Made by a program: the position numbers and the translations under genes. A stretch of DNA of 64,000 bases from Acanthaster planci (lineage: Eukaryota; Echinodermata; Asteroidea; Valvatida; Acanthasteridae), in contig NW_019091450.1 of the NCBI RefSeq assembly GCF_001949145.1, forward strand, positions 2,051,402 to 2,115,401. The letters are read 5' to 3'. Shown here piece by piece: positions 36,901 through 45,038 of this stretch; positions within the stretch are counted from its first letter, which is position 1, and every line of letters starts with the position of its first letter. The notes below the pieces were generated by a model that was not told the origin of the DNA, made no database searches, and saw only the letters and a program-made list of their open reading frames with translations.

Positions 36901-37944
36901 TAAAAGAATTCCCGGTGCTCTGAAGCACGCTCCATCAGAAACAAGACAGAAGTCTAGTTCATCTATCCCTGTGTACAAAGGTCTCTCTAAATCTTCACCG
37001 AAAGAACCCTCTCCTTCCCTCAATCTGGAAGTCGCTGAAAAAGCACCTGAACATACGCTTGAAACTTTGGCATCACCTGGTATTAGATCAAGGAAATCTA
37101 ACCCATATTCCAAAATACCAGTGAAGAAGGTTTATACAGCTTTAAAAGAGGGGGGATACCTGGAGGAAAAACACCACCAACAGAAGTCACAGCAATTACC
37201 TGCTTCAGAAAAGCAAAAGACTCACTCTAAAGTTCAACACTCTGACGATCCAAATAGTGAACGAAGCGGGCCTGTTCTTCAAAGGCAAGGAACTTTTACG
37301 AAAGAACCCAGACCAACTTTAACCAGAGAAGGAACATTTACTATTGATACAGAACAGGGCAGACAAGAAAGTCAAGATGCTATCATTCAAAGGAAAGCTA
37401 CCGAAGAGAAGAATGCTCATCACTCTAGCGGTATTTTCTCCCCGTTAGCATTGGTCTTGGATCACATGGTGAAAAAGGGGAATACATCCACACCTGTCGG
37501 GAAGCAAGAAAAACAAGATTGGAAAAAACATCCAGACTCAACCGAGGAAACATTTGAAAACAGCTCCACAGAAAGTTCTATGAGCCCCACGACAAAGTCG
37601 ACCGTAGTCGTAAGTAAAAATCCAACAACAAACCTGCACAACACTAAAAACTATTATATTAGTGTACAAAATAACGACACAAATAATAAAGGTGAAATTA
37701 CAGCGCCAGGGGTCTTAGGTCAGAGAGTTTACAATGGCAGTTATAATGGACTGACTGAAAGCGATAGGAAGGAACAAGATGACCTAGATGACAGTGAGTT
37801 AGAAAAGATGATGACAACAAAAAGTCAGTTGGCTGAGATCAGGAATTTGGAAATTGAAAATCGTCACTTAGCCTACGAAAGGAAGGAGATTGAAGCACAT
37901 TTGATTAAAAATATCAAACAACAAGCACATGTATCTGATGAAGG
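15926..37944 (+). CDS. Large Sec14-like / spectrin-repeat scaffold protein with long disordered tail (3' end not resolved)
   Basis: Fifteen exons join in phase: 15926-15950, 21598-21675, 22142-22265, 22979-23078, 24352-24498, 25454-25570, 26618-26778, 27061-27310, 27724-27795, 27889-28014, 28436-28630, 28818-29065, 29661-32936, 33883-33985, 35117-37944 (2,616 codons and open). Residues 28-197 look like the Sec14/CRAL-TRIO-type domain of SESTD1, MCF2L and kalirin (AILTGGRDQHGRPII, then LTPELGGYLQYSHRDW). Residues 198-547 are helical, spectrin-like. The rest is Ser/Gln/His-rich, with four W-R-x-Q-H-L motifs at about 1423-1555, SPIRQWL twice (about 2137 and 2202), two GTFT motifs (about 2398 and 2413) and a charged coiled coil at about 2569-2608. 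Family knowledge suggests a membrane-lipid or cytoskeletal scaffold; no RhoGEF domain is visible. The intron after exon 7 starts with GC, and the donor at 27796 (GTGTAG) is weak. A possible next exon is 40266-40295. Exact orthology is unknown. Confidence 0.85.
16273..16822. mobile_element. Fold-back element 3 with about 115-bp inverted ends
   Basis: TCCATCCTTAGCCACACATCC and AGTGAAAAAGTTTGGCGCACC at the left recur in reverse complement at 16720-16790. The outermost TAGCCCCACTA pairs with TAGTGGGGTTA. No coding frame. It lies in intron 1 of the Sec14-spectrin gene. Confidence 0.65.
16833..17340. mobile_element. Fold-back element 4 carrying a tRNA-like core
   Basis: GATATTAATAACGCAGTGGC to TTGTTACGGCACTGCAACTGC (16835-16920) pairs with the reverse complement of about 17238-17335. 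The centre (17105-17175, minus strand) reads GTAGCCAAGTGGTCAAGGTGG then GTTCAAATCTGCGC, like the A and B boxes of a class II tRNA. The unit may be a SINE caught in, or forming part of, a fold-back element. Confidence 0.5.
17978..18090 (+). repeat. 47/48-bp tandem repeat, about 2.4 units
   Basis: GAAAGAAAATTGG, then CCAGATTTTTGATAGTT and AGTCATATTAA, repeats from 17978 and 18026 and in part from 18073, in intron 1 of the Sec14-spectrin gene. Confidence 0.75.
19424..19905 (+). repeat. 65/66-bp minisatellite, about 7.3 units
   Basis: Units start ACAAGATCCAACAGGTCAAC at 19424, 19490, 19555, 19621, 19686, 19752, 19818 and 19888. Two subtypes alternate at first (CAGCCTGGGAG, 66 bp; CAGCTTGGAG, 65 bp), then only the 66-bp type continues. 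Open frames through it result from the period and are not genes. Confidence 0.9.
20904..20994. repeat. Dense TACATG palindromic microsatellite
   Basis: Blocks of TACATGTACATGTA, which is its own reverse complement, occur several times here. Smaller blocks are spread from about 16.6 to 24.0 kb (for example 17222, 17608, 17880, 18660, 22396, 23393, 23528). Confidence 0.8.
21738..21910 (+). mobile_element. AGCACCCCCTC-ended MITE, copy 2
   Basis: Reads AGCAGAAGCACCCCCTAATT, GTTGAAAAGAGCCATGTTGG, GTGTTCATTTTCCTGGTAGC and CTGTTGCTGAGAA, as in the other four copies. It sits in intron 2 of the Sec14-spectrin gene. Confidence 0.6.
21927..22036 (+). repeat. 55-bp tandem duplication
   Basis: AGCTCTGTACAACATTTGCA to GACATTGACAGTCTCCTC repeats once, nearly unchanged, about 100 bases before exon 3 of the Sec14-spectrin gene. 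Confidence 0.8.
23683..24128. mobile_element. Two opposed copies of a GGGCCAATTT-ended MITE
   Basis: The left copy (23683 to about 23900, plus) and right copy (about 23905-24128, minus) share GAGCTGCTTAAGC, ACCTTGCTTAA, ATCAGCTCAAA, AGACAGGTA and CATCACAAGAAGTTTTGGCT. The right copy has both ends, GGGCCAATTTCACAGCGCTG and TATAAAATTGGCCC. Their inner ends meet near 23900. Confidence 0.65.
25204..25387 (-). mobile_element. AGCACCCCCTC-ended MITE, copy 3
   Basis: Starts GAGAGGGTGCTATGG and carries TAGCAACAGAGGCTCC, TACCAACAAAATGAACACTT and AATATGGCTCTTTTAAACCA: the reverse complement of the copy at 50206. It lies just upstream of exon 6 of the Sec14-spectrin gene. Confidence 0.6.
25532..25990 (+). 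repeat. 71-74-bp repeat derived from exon 6 and its splice donor
   Basis: The unit CTACAGTACTCACACC to GTGTAGAGGCTGG begins inside exon 6 at 25532 and recurs at 25606, 25677, 25748, 25819 and about 25893. Each unit holds a copy of the exon end (GCATTTAGAAAG or GCATTTAGAGGG), and most keep a GTGAGT donor. Later units decay by 25990. Confidence 0.9.
26806..26962 (+). repeat. Dispersed repeat, copy 1
   Basis: TTTCTCATTTGCAAAGGGC, TCAACTTGTCTG, TTTCAATGGGCATTGAGG and AAGACCAGGGGCATC are shared in order with 55971-56124. It lies in intron 7 of the Sec14-spectrin gene, directly after the GC donor. No terminal repeats noticed. Confidence 0.6.
29110..29325 (-). mobile_element. tRNA-derived SINE, family A, longer copy
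   Basis: On the minus strand it reads GGGGGAGTCAGGTTGGCATG (A box), CCGGGTTCAAAACCTGG (B box), TGTGGATTGGGTTTTC and GGGGTTTTCCTCCC, the order of tRNA head then SINE body. It shares this layout with 9195-9365. It lies in intron 12 of the Sec14-spectrin gene. Confidence 0.65.
32985..33025 (+). mobile_element. Fragment of a tRNA-like sequence (B box)
   Basis: GGGTTCGAATCCCTCCC is a perfect T-arm/B-box consensus, just after the donor of giant exon 13. No A box lies at the right distance upstream, so only a 3' half remains. Confidence 0.35.
33293..33555 (+). mobile_element. Dispersed non-coding element, copy 1
   Basis: Shares GCTTGTAAGAGGACATGACC, AGATAAGACAATGTAC, CATACAGTGCTGTGGCA and GGAGGGTGCCCTAGCC with 51243-51490. 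The ends carry TTAGTAGTAAAATGTA and a TAGTACTGAGTACTG palindrome. It lies in the intron between exons 13 and 14 of the Sec14-spectrin gene. Confidence 0.6.
34076..34158 (+). repeat. 83-bp exact copy of part of the element at 33293
   Basis: Bases 34076-34158 appear identical to 33435-33517, including CTGTACGAGTAACAATGGAG and TAGAGCTAGGTCCTTCACGC, while flanking sequence differs. The copies lie in adjacent introns, either side of exon 14. Confidence 0.8.
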
Positions 37945-40941
37945 GTAAGACTTGATCAGCACCAGTTTTAGTATTTAAATCATGATCATTGTCAGAATGA
38001 TTCCAAAGGCTTTTACAATCAAGGTTTCCATGCTAACTTGCAATCACTGAAGTAATTTCAGAATTTTGTTGTCCTATGTAATATGAACTGTTTTCCAACC
38101 CTTTTGCATACTCTGCTTCACAAAGTTTACTGTGGATAATTCAAATGCCCATGCACACTCATATTGAATATTTTGGCATGTGTCCATGTTTGCCTTATTT
38201 CTTTTGTATCCTTCTGTTTTGACCATTCTGTAAGTTTGGTGTTGAATTTATTGCACGTTATCTGAGATGATTTTGTAAGTTTTGAATGCGTCTCTTAATT
38301 TGCCAGAGTGATCAAGTAATGAAAATTACCTGCCAAACATATACAAAAAAGTCTTTATTAAAATTCAGTGATATTTCTGTGTCAAATTACAGGTTATTTT
38401 GTGTAACAAGAACAAGAATACTGGTACAACACTTTTAGATCCCTTCTTTGCAACGTATCCTATGTGTATGTGTCCTTCATAATCCATTACCCAACCTTGC
38501 TGAAGGACTCCCTTTATGGCCTCTCCTACCAAGTACATGTACATGTAGATCATGATGACTGAGACCAGCCAAGCATATTTTTTGTTTAGAACATATCAGC
38601 TAAAAGATAAACATGTGGGGATATTTCTTGGGCATTGTAAATAAAGTACATTTTTGTACAATACGTCAAAAGTACATTTTATGCATGAATATTTGCATGT
38701 TCTTTCAGATGTATCAAAGGCATGTACATGTAGATACCAGGCACTGCGGACATTGATTTAATTTGACCTGGTTTTTTAGTACTCCTTGGGTGTGTAAAAT
38801 AGTCGATTTGTTGTAGATTTGTTTTTTGTATTTATTCAATGCATATATTTTATCAGGTGTTGGGATTTGTTCTATTTGTTATTGTTTTTCAAGCATTACC
38901 CACTTTGCAATTTGCAGAACTTTGCTGTATATTAATGTATAATACATTGTATTTTGAGGGGCATTGTGTTAATGTATGTACCCATAAACATGGAATGCCG
39001 CTGTAAGTCACGCTCAAATGGTAATATGGTAATGAGTATGAACAGGAACAAGGGCAGATCCAGAATCAAATTTGGGGGTTGGGCCATTTTCGGGGAGGGT
39101 AAAACTTTGGGATTGTTTCTATATAATGTTGTTGGTCTTTCTGAGGAGTGAGGCTGAATTGTGGATTTTACACACAATTAGGAAAGAGGAGGAAGGAAAT
39201 TGACCAACATATTGCCTTTATCTCATTGAAAAAGCTCCTTTGCCCCCCCTGCAACATGAAGTTTTCTGTAGGTCAACACAGGTAAATCAGATGGCTGTCT
39301 TGGGTTTGGAAGGCAGCCCTGCTTCCAGCTTCAAGCATTAAGGGGGCCACAGTATCAGGTAGGGGGCCAGATAACATAAACAAAATCTATTTTTTATGCT
39401 TATACTTTTTACTGATGGTGGGGGGAGCTTCCCGCCAGAGGGGACCTGGTCCCTTTGGCCCCTCCCCCCTTGGCAACAGGCCCATTGGAATGTGAGCAGA
39501 CTGCCCAAGAAATGGGTATGTCAGATAGTGAAAAAATGTGAGTCAAGTGGTATGTTATTGTATTACATTATTGGTTACTTTTGTCTCATTGGTACAACAT
39601 ACCATTTTTTTGTACATAATTTATCTAGTGATTGGGGTTAAATGTTGTGATTGCAGTGGTTTATACCAACACTCAGAACTAATGTTTGATCATAATATCA
39701 AAAGCAGTACACTGACATCATGTCCTCAGTTTAAATGTTTTGGGCTCTGTTATATTATTATAACATTAGTAAACACTTTCTTTGAAAAGTGCTCAATTTG
39801 TTTTGTTTTAACTGATGTAAGTTAAGAAATATCCAGTTAATAGGTTAATGCCAAGGTGTGCCTCTTGCCCATGTTTTCAAGTTAATTATTTACTTTTGAC
39901 TAAAAGTGAGGAGTGACCAAAGTTCCAGTTCAGTCATAATCATTTGAGCCATGCTTCCCCTGCTTATCTGTGCATTTGAGTGCATTTCTGATCAACTTTC
40001 AAATGTACTTTAGAACCTAAAATTAAACTAGATAAAACACAGAACTTTTTCTGTTTTCCCCACATAATAATTTTGTTTATCCCTGTGTTAATCAGATTAA
40101 TAAACCCATTTCTTTATTTGACATCTCAGAAATAGTTTCAACAAATTTTTATTCTGGAATAGAGTGGAACACAGCGGAAGCTTTGCAGTGTTACGTTTCT
40201 TTCCTAATTTGTCAAGGCAGTCAGATGTACATGTTTGAAACAGCTAAGTGCCTTGTTCCTTGTAGAGTGCCGCAGAGACAACTCCAAAACAAAAGGTAGA
40301 GGGGGGAGGAAACAGGGCCATGGTCTTCCAAAAACAAGCCCAATGTTTTCTTTCTTGAAAAATGACAGAAAAGCACATTTTTGTGTCTATTTGCTTTCCC
40401 TTTCTTTAAAAACATGCAAAAACCAAAATGAAGTCTCACGGCTCAGAGAGATCATTAAAAGTAAAATGAAAACATTTCTAATTCCACCCCCTAAAAAAAC
40501 TTTGGTTCTTGATCTGCTTTTGCTCTAGAGGAAATAGTTTGTACTCAAATCATTTCATAAAACATGAGAAAGTCATTTATTACCTCTTGAAAACTATTTT
40601 ATTGCATTTCTAACTTGCATGAATTCAAATTAATCTTTAAATTTCATTCAAAACAATTGTTTAACCACTGAGAGAATTTGAACAATACTTAATTTCATTC
40701 TCATTTATTAAATCTCTACTCATTTGTGACACTTTAAAAAGAGAATGAATATGGTGATTCAGAGTCAAATGATGTACAATGCAATGAATTTCATAACATT
40801 TGCAGCTAGAGTTAGACATTTAAGGCAATCAAACGTGGCAAAAGGATAGTGGCATCGGATCTTCGTCAACCCCAAGCTGAATTTTCTGAACTTATATTTT
40901 TATCAATATCTGATCCCATTGTTATAATTCTCAAGAGATTG
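37945..40941. other. Region between the resolved end of the Sec14-spectrin gene and the minus-strand gene
   Basis: One possible small exon on the plus strand, 40266-40295, has a good acceptor (TTGTAG) and donor (GTAGAG) and fits the phase left at 37944, adding VPQRQLQNK. Nothing else supports a coding sequence. AT-rich tracts near 40570-40760 probably contain the 3'UTR of the minus-strand gene. Confidence 0.35.
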
Positions 40942-43900
40942 TCAGTGAATGTAGATGGGACGACCAACTCTCTTGACAGTTGGAGCAATAACTGTCTTGG
41001 CATCAGCAGAAATGTTGAGTTGAAATGGGTATGGCTTATCTGAGGCAAATAAGACAACAATTAAAACAGGTTTATGAGTGGAGAGAAAACATGCAAATAC
41101 ATGTAGTTACAGTTTTCATATGAAACAAAACAAATGAAAACTCAGATTATTACATGTAAAACAACACCACTGAAGAAAATTCATCGTTTGAAATAATGTA
41201 ATCAAGAAAGAACGTTGGAGTCTTTTGTTTTTGGTTCCATGGTCCAACTAGCATCATTGAAAGCTCTTCAACTAGAGAATCAGTCAGTTCATTTTCATTA
41301 CAATTTACGTTGTTACACCAAGACTGCACACCACAAACCTGTACAGACTTCAAATCAAAGAATACACCTAATTCTCTACACAGGCACTAGAGTCCTAGCT
41401 TTGTTAGTACGTTTAGGTAGCAGACTAAACCTAGCACAGGAGCGACGTGTGTGGAGGGAGATCGTGGCCGAATAGGAATGATGAAATGATAGCTAGCATT
41501 ATTGATTTATTCAGCTTTTGCTCCAAGATTTGCCCCACCAACCATTTTCTTATGTCCTGATTGGCAAGATTAAAGAGCATTCATTCCTCTGCATACACTA
41601 AAAGTTGCTGTGATCTCACCTGTGCCCTTTCCACCATACTTGCCGTTAGTATTGCTTGGTATGGATGGTGAAGATCGATGGATATGAGGAATCTTAGACA
41701 ACATGGCAATCTCAGTAGGGGATGGATTATTGACAGACAGCTCCACATCACAGGACTCCAGTAGTTGTTGATTTAATTGCCAGTTGATCATCTGTCACAG
41801 TGGGGATAAGAATGACACTTTTCTGATTATGTATATAGATCTGAGTATATGTATATTTTTGGATAACAGTAAGTTTTGGAATTATTGTAGAGTTTGGAGG
41901 TTTCACAAAATGTAATGAAGGCCTTCCAGTTTAATTTTGTCAATAATGAACATAGATTATTTTCAATCATTGATACTTCCACTGACAGGTTGTATCCACA
42001 TGTACACACATTCAAACAGACACATTGTTTGTGAGGGGTAGGCTGTATTCATGTCAACTTAACAAAAGGGATGATGTTCCAGTGTCCCGTCTGAAAAGTA
42101 GGGGCTGTTACAGCATCCACAGTACAGCTGATTTTCCTATGTTGAACATTTGTCATTACTGCAAGAGAACAGCAAATGCACAGGACTACCTAGCTAATGC
42201 CCTACATCAGAGCATGCCAGGATTACCTAGCTAATGTCCTACATCAGAGCATGCCAGGACTACCTAGTTAATGCCCTACATCAGAGCATGCCTTATTTGC
42301 TTTTCAGTTTGAATATTGCAAAATTATCAAAGCTAACTTTGAAATTATCTGGGTCAGTTTAATTTATTTCGATAAAACTTAAGGAAGTTACAAAGTGTTG
42401 TCCTACACTTTTGTAACTTGCCTGGATTAAAATCTTAAAGAATAAGTGAAATATTAATTTTGAGATACAGTACACTGAGACAAAACTACATAGATGCCTT
42501 GTTTTTGAAGATATCCCTCAAAAGATGCAAACTCACCGATGACTTGAGTTGGTCTGGATCAGAACAAGTTGGTGTGGTTGATGGAACTGATTTACCACTC
42601 ATCACTGCTTTGCCTTTCATACAGGTTGCTAACCTTTGTTGTGGGATAGTTACTCCAGTAATGAAGGAGCATCGTCCTAGACTTTTTTGCCGAATCTTGC
42701 TGTACGTGTACACTTCTCTGTCAGGGAAAGAATACAGATTGGTACACTCTTACTGGAAAACGGAGCAAATTAAAGCAATAATTAGTTCATACAGTAGAAT
42801 GAAGACAGACTTCCCATATTAAATTCAGTCATAAATGATTATAGGCTTATCTTGATGGTGTGATATTTTAAAAGCTTACTGAAAGCCAAAGTAAATTGTG
42901 ACAGTTTTTATATTCCAATCAAACAACCTCTGTGGCTCTTAATTTCCTGTTTTAGCAAAGATCTTGACTCCTCTTTAAATATTATGCTTTTAAAACTGTT
43001 TTTGAAGTTATTTTCTTTTGCAGAATAAATTTTCTGGGGAATAAAATCTTTTCTGGGGCAGGGGAAAAACTTTGGAAATGTTGTTTTGTGACCTATAACA
43101 TGTTTGGCCTTTCATAGGATTGAGGATACATTTGAGTGCCCTTTGCACATATTTAGAAGGAAAACCAACAAAAACTGCCTTTAATTCTGTTATTAATAAG
43201 AAAAGGCCAAGGTCTTTTTCTTTGGGGCATGGTTCCTGTTTCAACCCACCCCCCCCATTGATCTGCCCTTGACAAGAACACTGACGAAATTAAATGTACT
43301 GTACCTATATTGATCTGAGTACTGTCTTGAGTGTTTGAGATACTTAAAGCTGTATTCTATTGGTATCGGAGGAGGAGGTTCCTGCCATCCTCCCAACTCT
43401 TCTCTGCGACTGTTACTACTTGGACGTGATGACACACTACTTGGTCTCTGATGACTGTTTGATCGGGAACTTTGACTTGTCTTCAGTTTAGATGGTGTTG
43501 TGGATGCTCGTGAGCATAGTTTACCAGTGGCGCTGTTGACATTACGACTAAATTGGCTGAATTTTTTAATTCTGGGTTTCAGCCGGCTTGCATCAACGAT
43601 GCCGTAATTGACAGTATCTGCATGAATAGTCGGGCATAACTGCCATCTGCAGAAATCCTGCGCAACCGATGTAAGAAAGAACACAAAAAGAAAACTATCA
43701 ATTCATTCAAATTTGAACCAGCATATATTTATTGAAGTTGTAGCTGGTTCCTCAGTTTATGACAATTAGCTTCACTTTTCTCCAAATAAACAAAATTGTG
43801 GCATGGTTTATACATTTATACATACATATGAACAAATATTGGAGTTGTAAAAAATTACGATAACATTTTGTCACAATCCTCAAATTCTACCTAGAAATCA

Positions 43901-44444
43901 ACAACTCTTTTCATTTATATGACCAGTTTGGATCATTCCAAAACTGCATTGTCAGTTACTTACGAGAGCAACATTTTCATTTCTATCATTCAGTCGAAGC
44001 AGTTCATAGATTTTAGCTGATGTCAGCACAGTTTTCGGTTCTTGTTCCATTTCTGAGTTCTCAGATGTTTCATTTGAAGTTCCTTTTTCTTCTAGATAAG
44101 ACTTGTCTCTATTGAATGGACATCAAAGAATGAAATTGAAATCAAATAGGTTATGTGAAATAAGGGTGCTCTAATTACATCTGCAAAGAATAAAAGTCGG
44201 CTGAGATAATAAACAGTTCTTTTGTTTTGTTAACTCAATTTTGCTGGATGGTTTAAGTTTGTGACACAAATCTGAAATGAATGGAGATGTCCTACCTTGT
44301 CTTTTTACAAGAAGCCGCTGCTAGGCAACCAGGGTCTCCTCGCTCTTTCGGATATTCTGCACTAAGAGACAGTAGTTTTTTAGTTGCGGCAACTTCGTAG
44401 TCATTCTTTTTGTAGCATGGTAGGTAGTCGTCTAGATCACCCAT
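40942..44444 (-). CDS. Uncharacterised Ser/Pro-rich basic protein, about 316 residues
   Basis: Six exons on the minus strand: 44296-44444, 43964-44108, 43300-43657, 42537-42613, 41620-41791, 40942-40991. The start is the ATG at 44444 (MGDLDDYLPCYKKNDYE) and the product ends VKRVGRPIYIH then TGA. Phases agree throughout if exon 3 uses the donor at 43299. The stronger-looking donor five bases upstream (exon ending at 43305) would break the frame into the next exon, so an extra exon or alternative splicing is possible. The middle is low complexity (TTPSKLKTSQSSRSNSHQ), followed by EPPPPIPIEYSFKYL. No domain, signal peptide or membrane segment is seen, and I cannot name the protein. It is divergent from the PUR gene across 594 bases, suggesting a shared promoter. 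Possible polyadenylation signals for this strand lie near 40700 and 40570. Confidence 0.72.
42182..42292 (+). repeat. 37-bp tandem repeat, three units
   Basis: AGGACTACCTAGCTAATGCC followed by CTACATCAGAGCATGCC, three times with single-base variants, in an intron of the uncharacterised minus-strand gene. Confidence 0.85.
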
Positions 44445-45038
44445 ATTTTCGACTATCTTACTTCAGCCTCCGTGCCAGCGATTGGTTCTTCTACAGGCCT
44501 ACTTTGTACTGTTCATTGCTTCTCCAATAACAGCGCAGAACGCTTTTTCGCCTGACTTTATGACTCTGAGAATAGTCATCACTTTCCTGAAGAGCCTACA
44601 AAGAGAATACCAAAAGTGAGATATGATTCGGTCGATCCAAAGGGCTCCGAAGGCTTTGACCTTTCTCTGTGGGTTATAAAAGGTGCGAATGTCCCAAACT
44701 AATTTTTCACGTTAGACGATCGCACTTCAGGATTCGCTCACCGTCGCGTTGTTTGCTCGGGGTCGGCCGAGTTCACCAGCGTGAACGTGTTTTGTTTACA
44801 TGTCGTCTGCTTTCCACACATTCCATCTGATAACTTTGCATCCTCATACGCATGCTCAAGCGCGCAAGGATTTTGATTGGCCAATCACCGCAATGGCTTT
44901 CTAATTCATATTTATATATGTAAACTTTCAGCAAGCGGAATTGTTAATTTCTGTATAATGAATATTAAGATTTTCAAAGCGAGGCTCTATAGTGCACGAA
45001 TAAATACTGGGAGCTGTCGCGCAGCCTGGAAAGGAGTG
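44445..45038. promoter_or_regulatory. Bidirectional promoter region between the uncharacterised gene and PUR
   Basis: The two start codons point away from each other with 594 bases between them. At 44876-44885 ATTGG and CCAAT abut to make a perfect palindrome, a candidate double NF-Y site. No TATA box is obvious on either side. CpG-containing stretches are denser here (about 44690-44780 and 44830-44870) than in the flanking introns. Transcription start sites cannot be placed from sequence alone. Confidence 0.6.

Noticed and set aside
42460-42822. 120-codon frame on the plus strand
   Set aside because: It is antisense to an exon of the minus-strand gene, whose splice sites and phase fit better.
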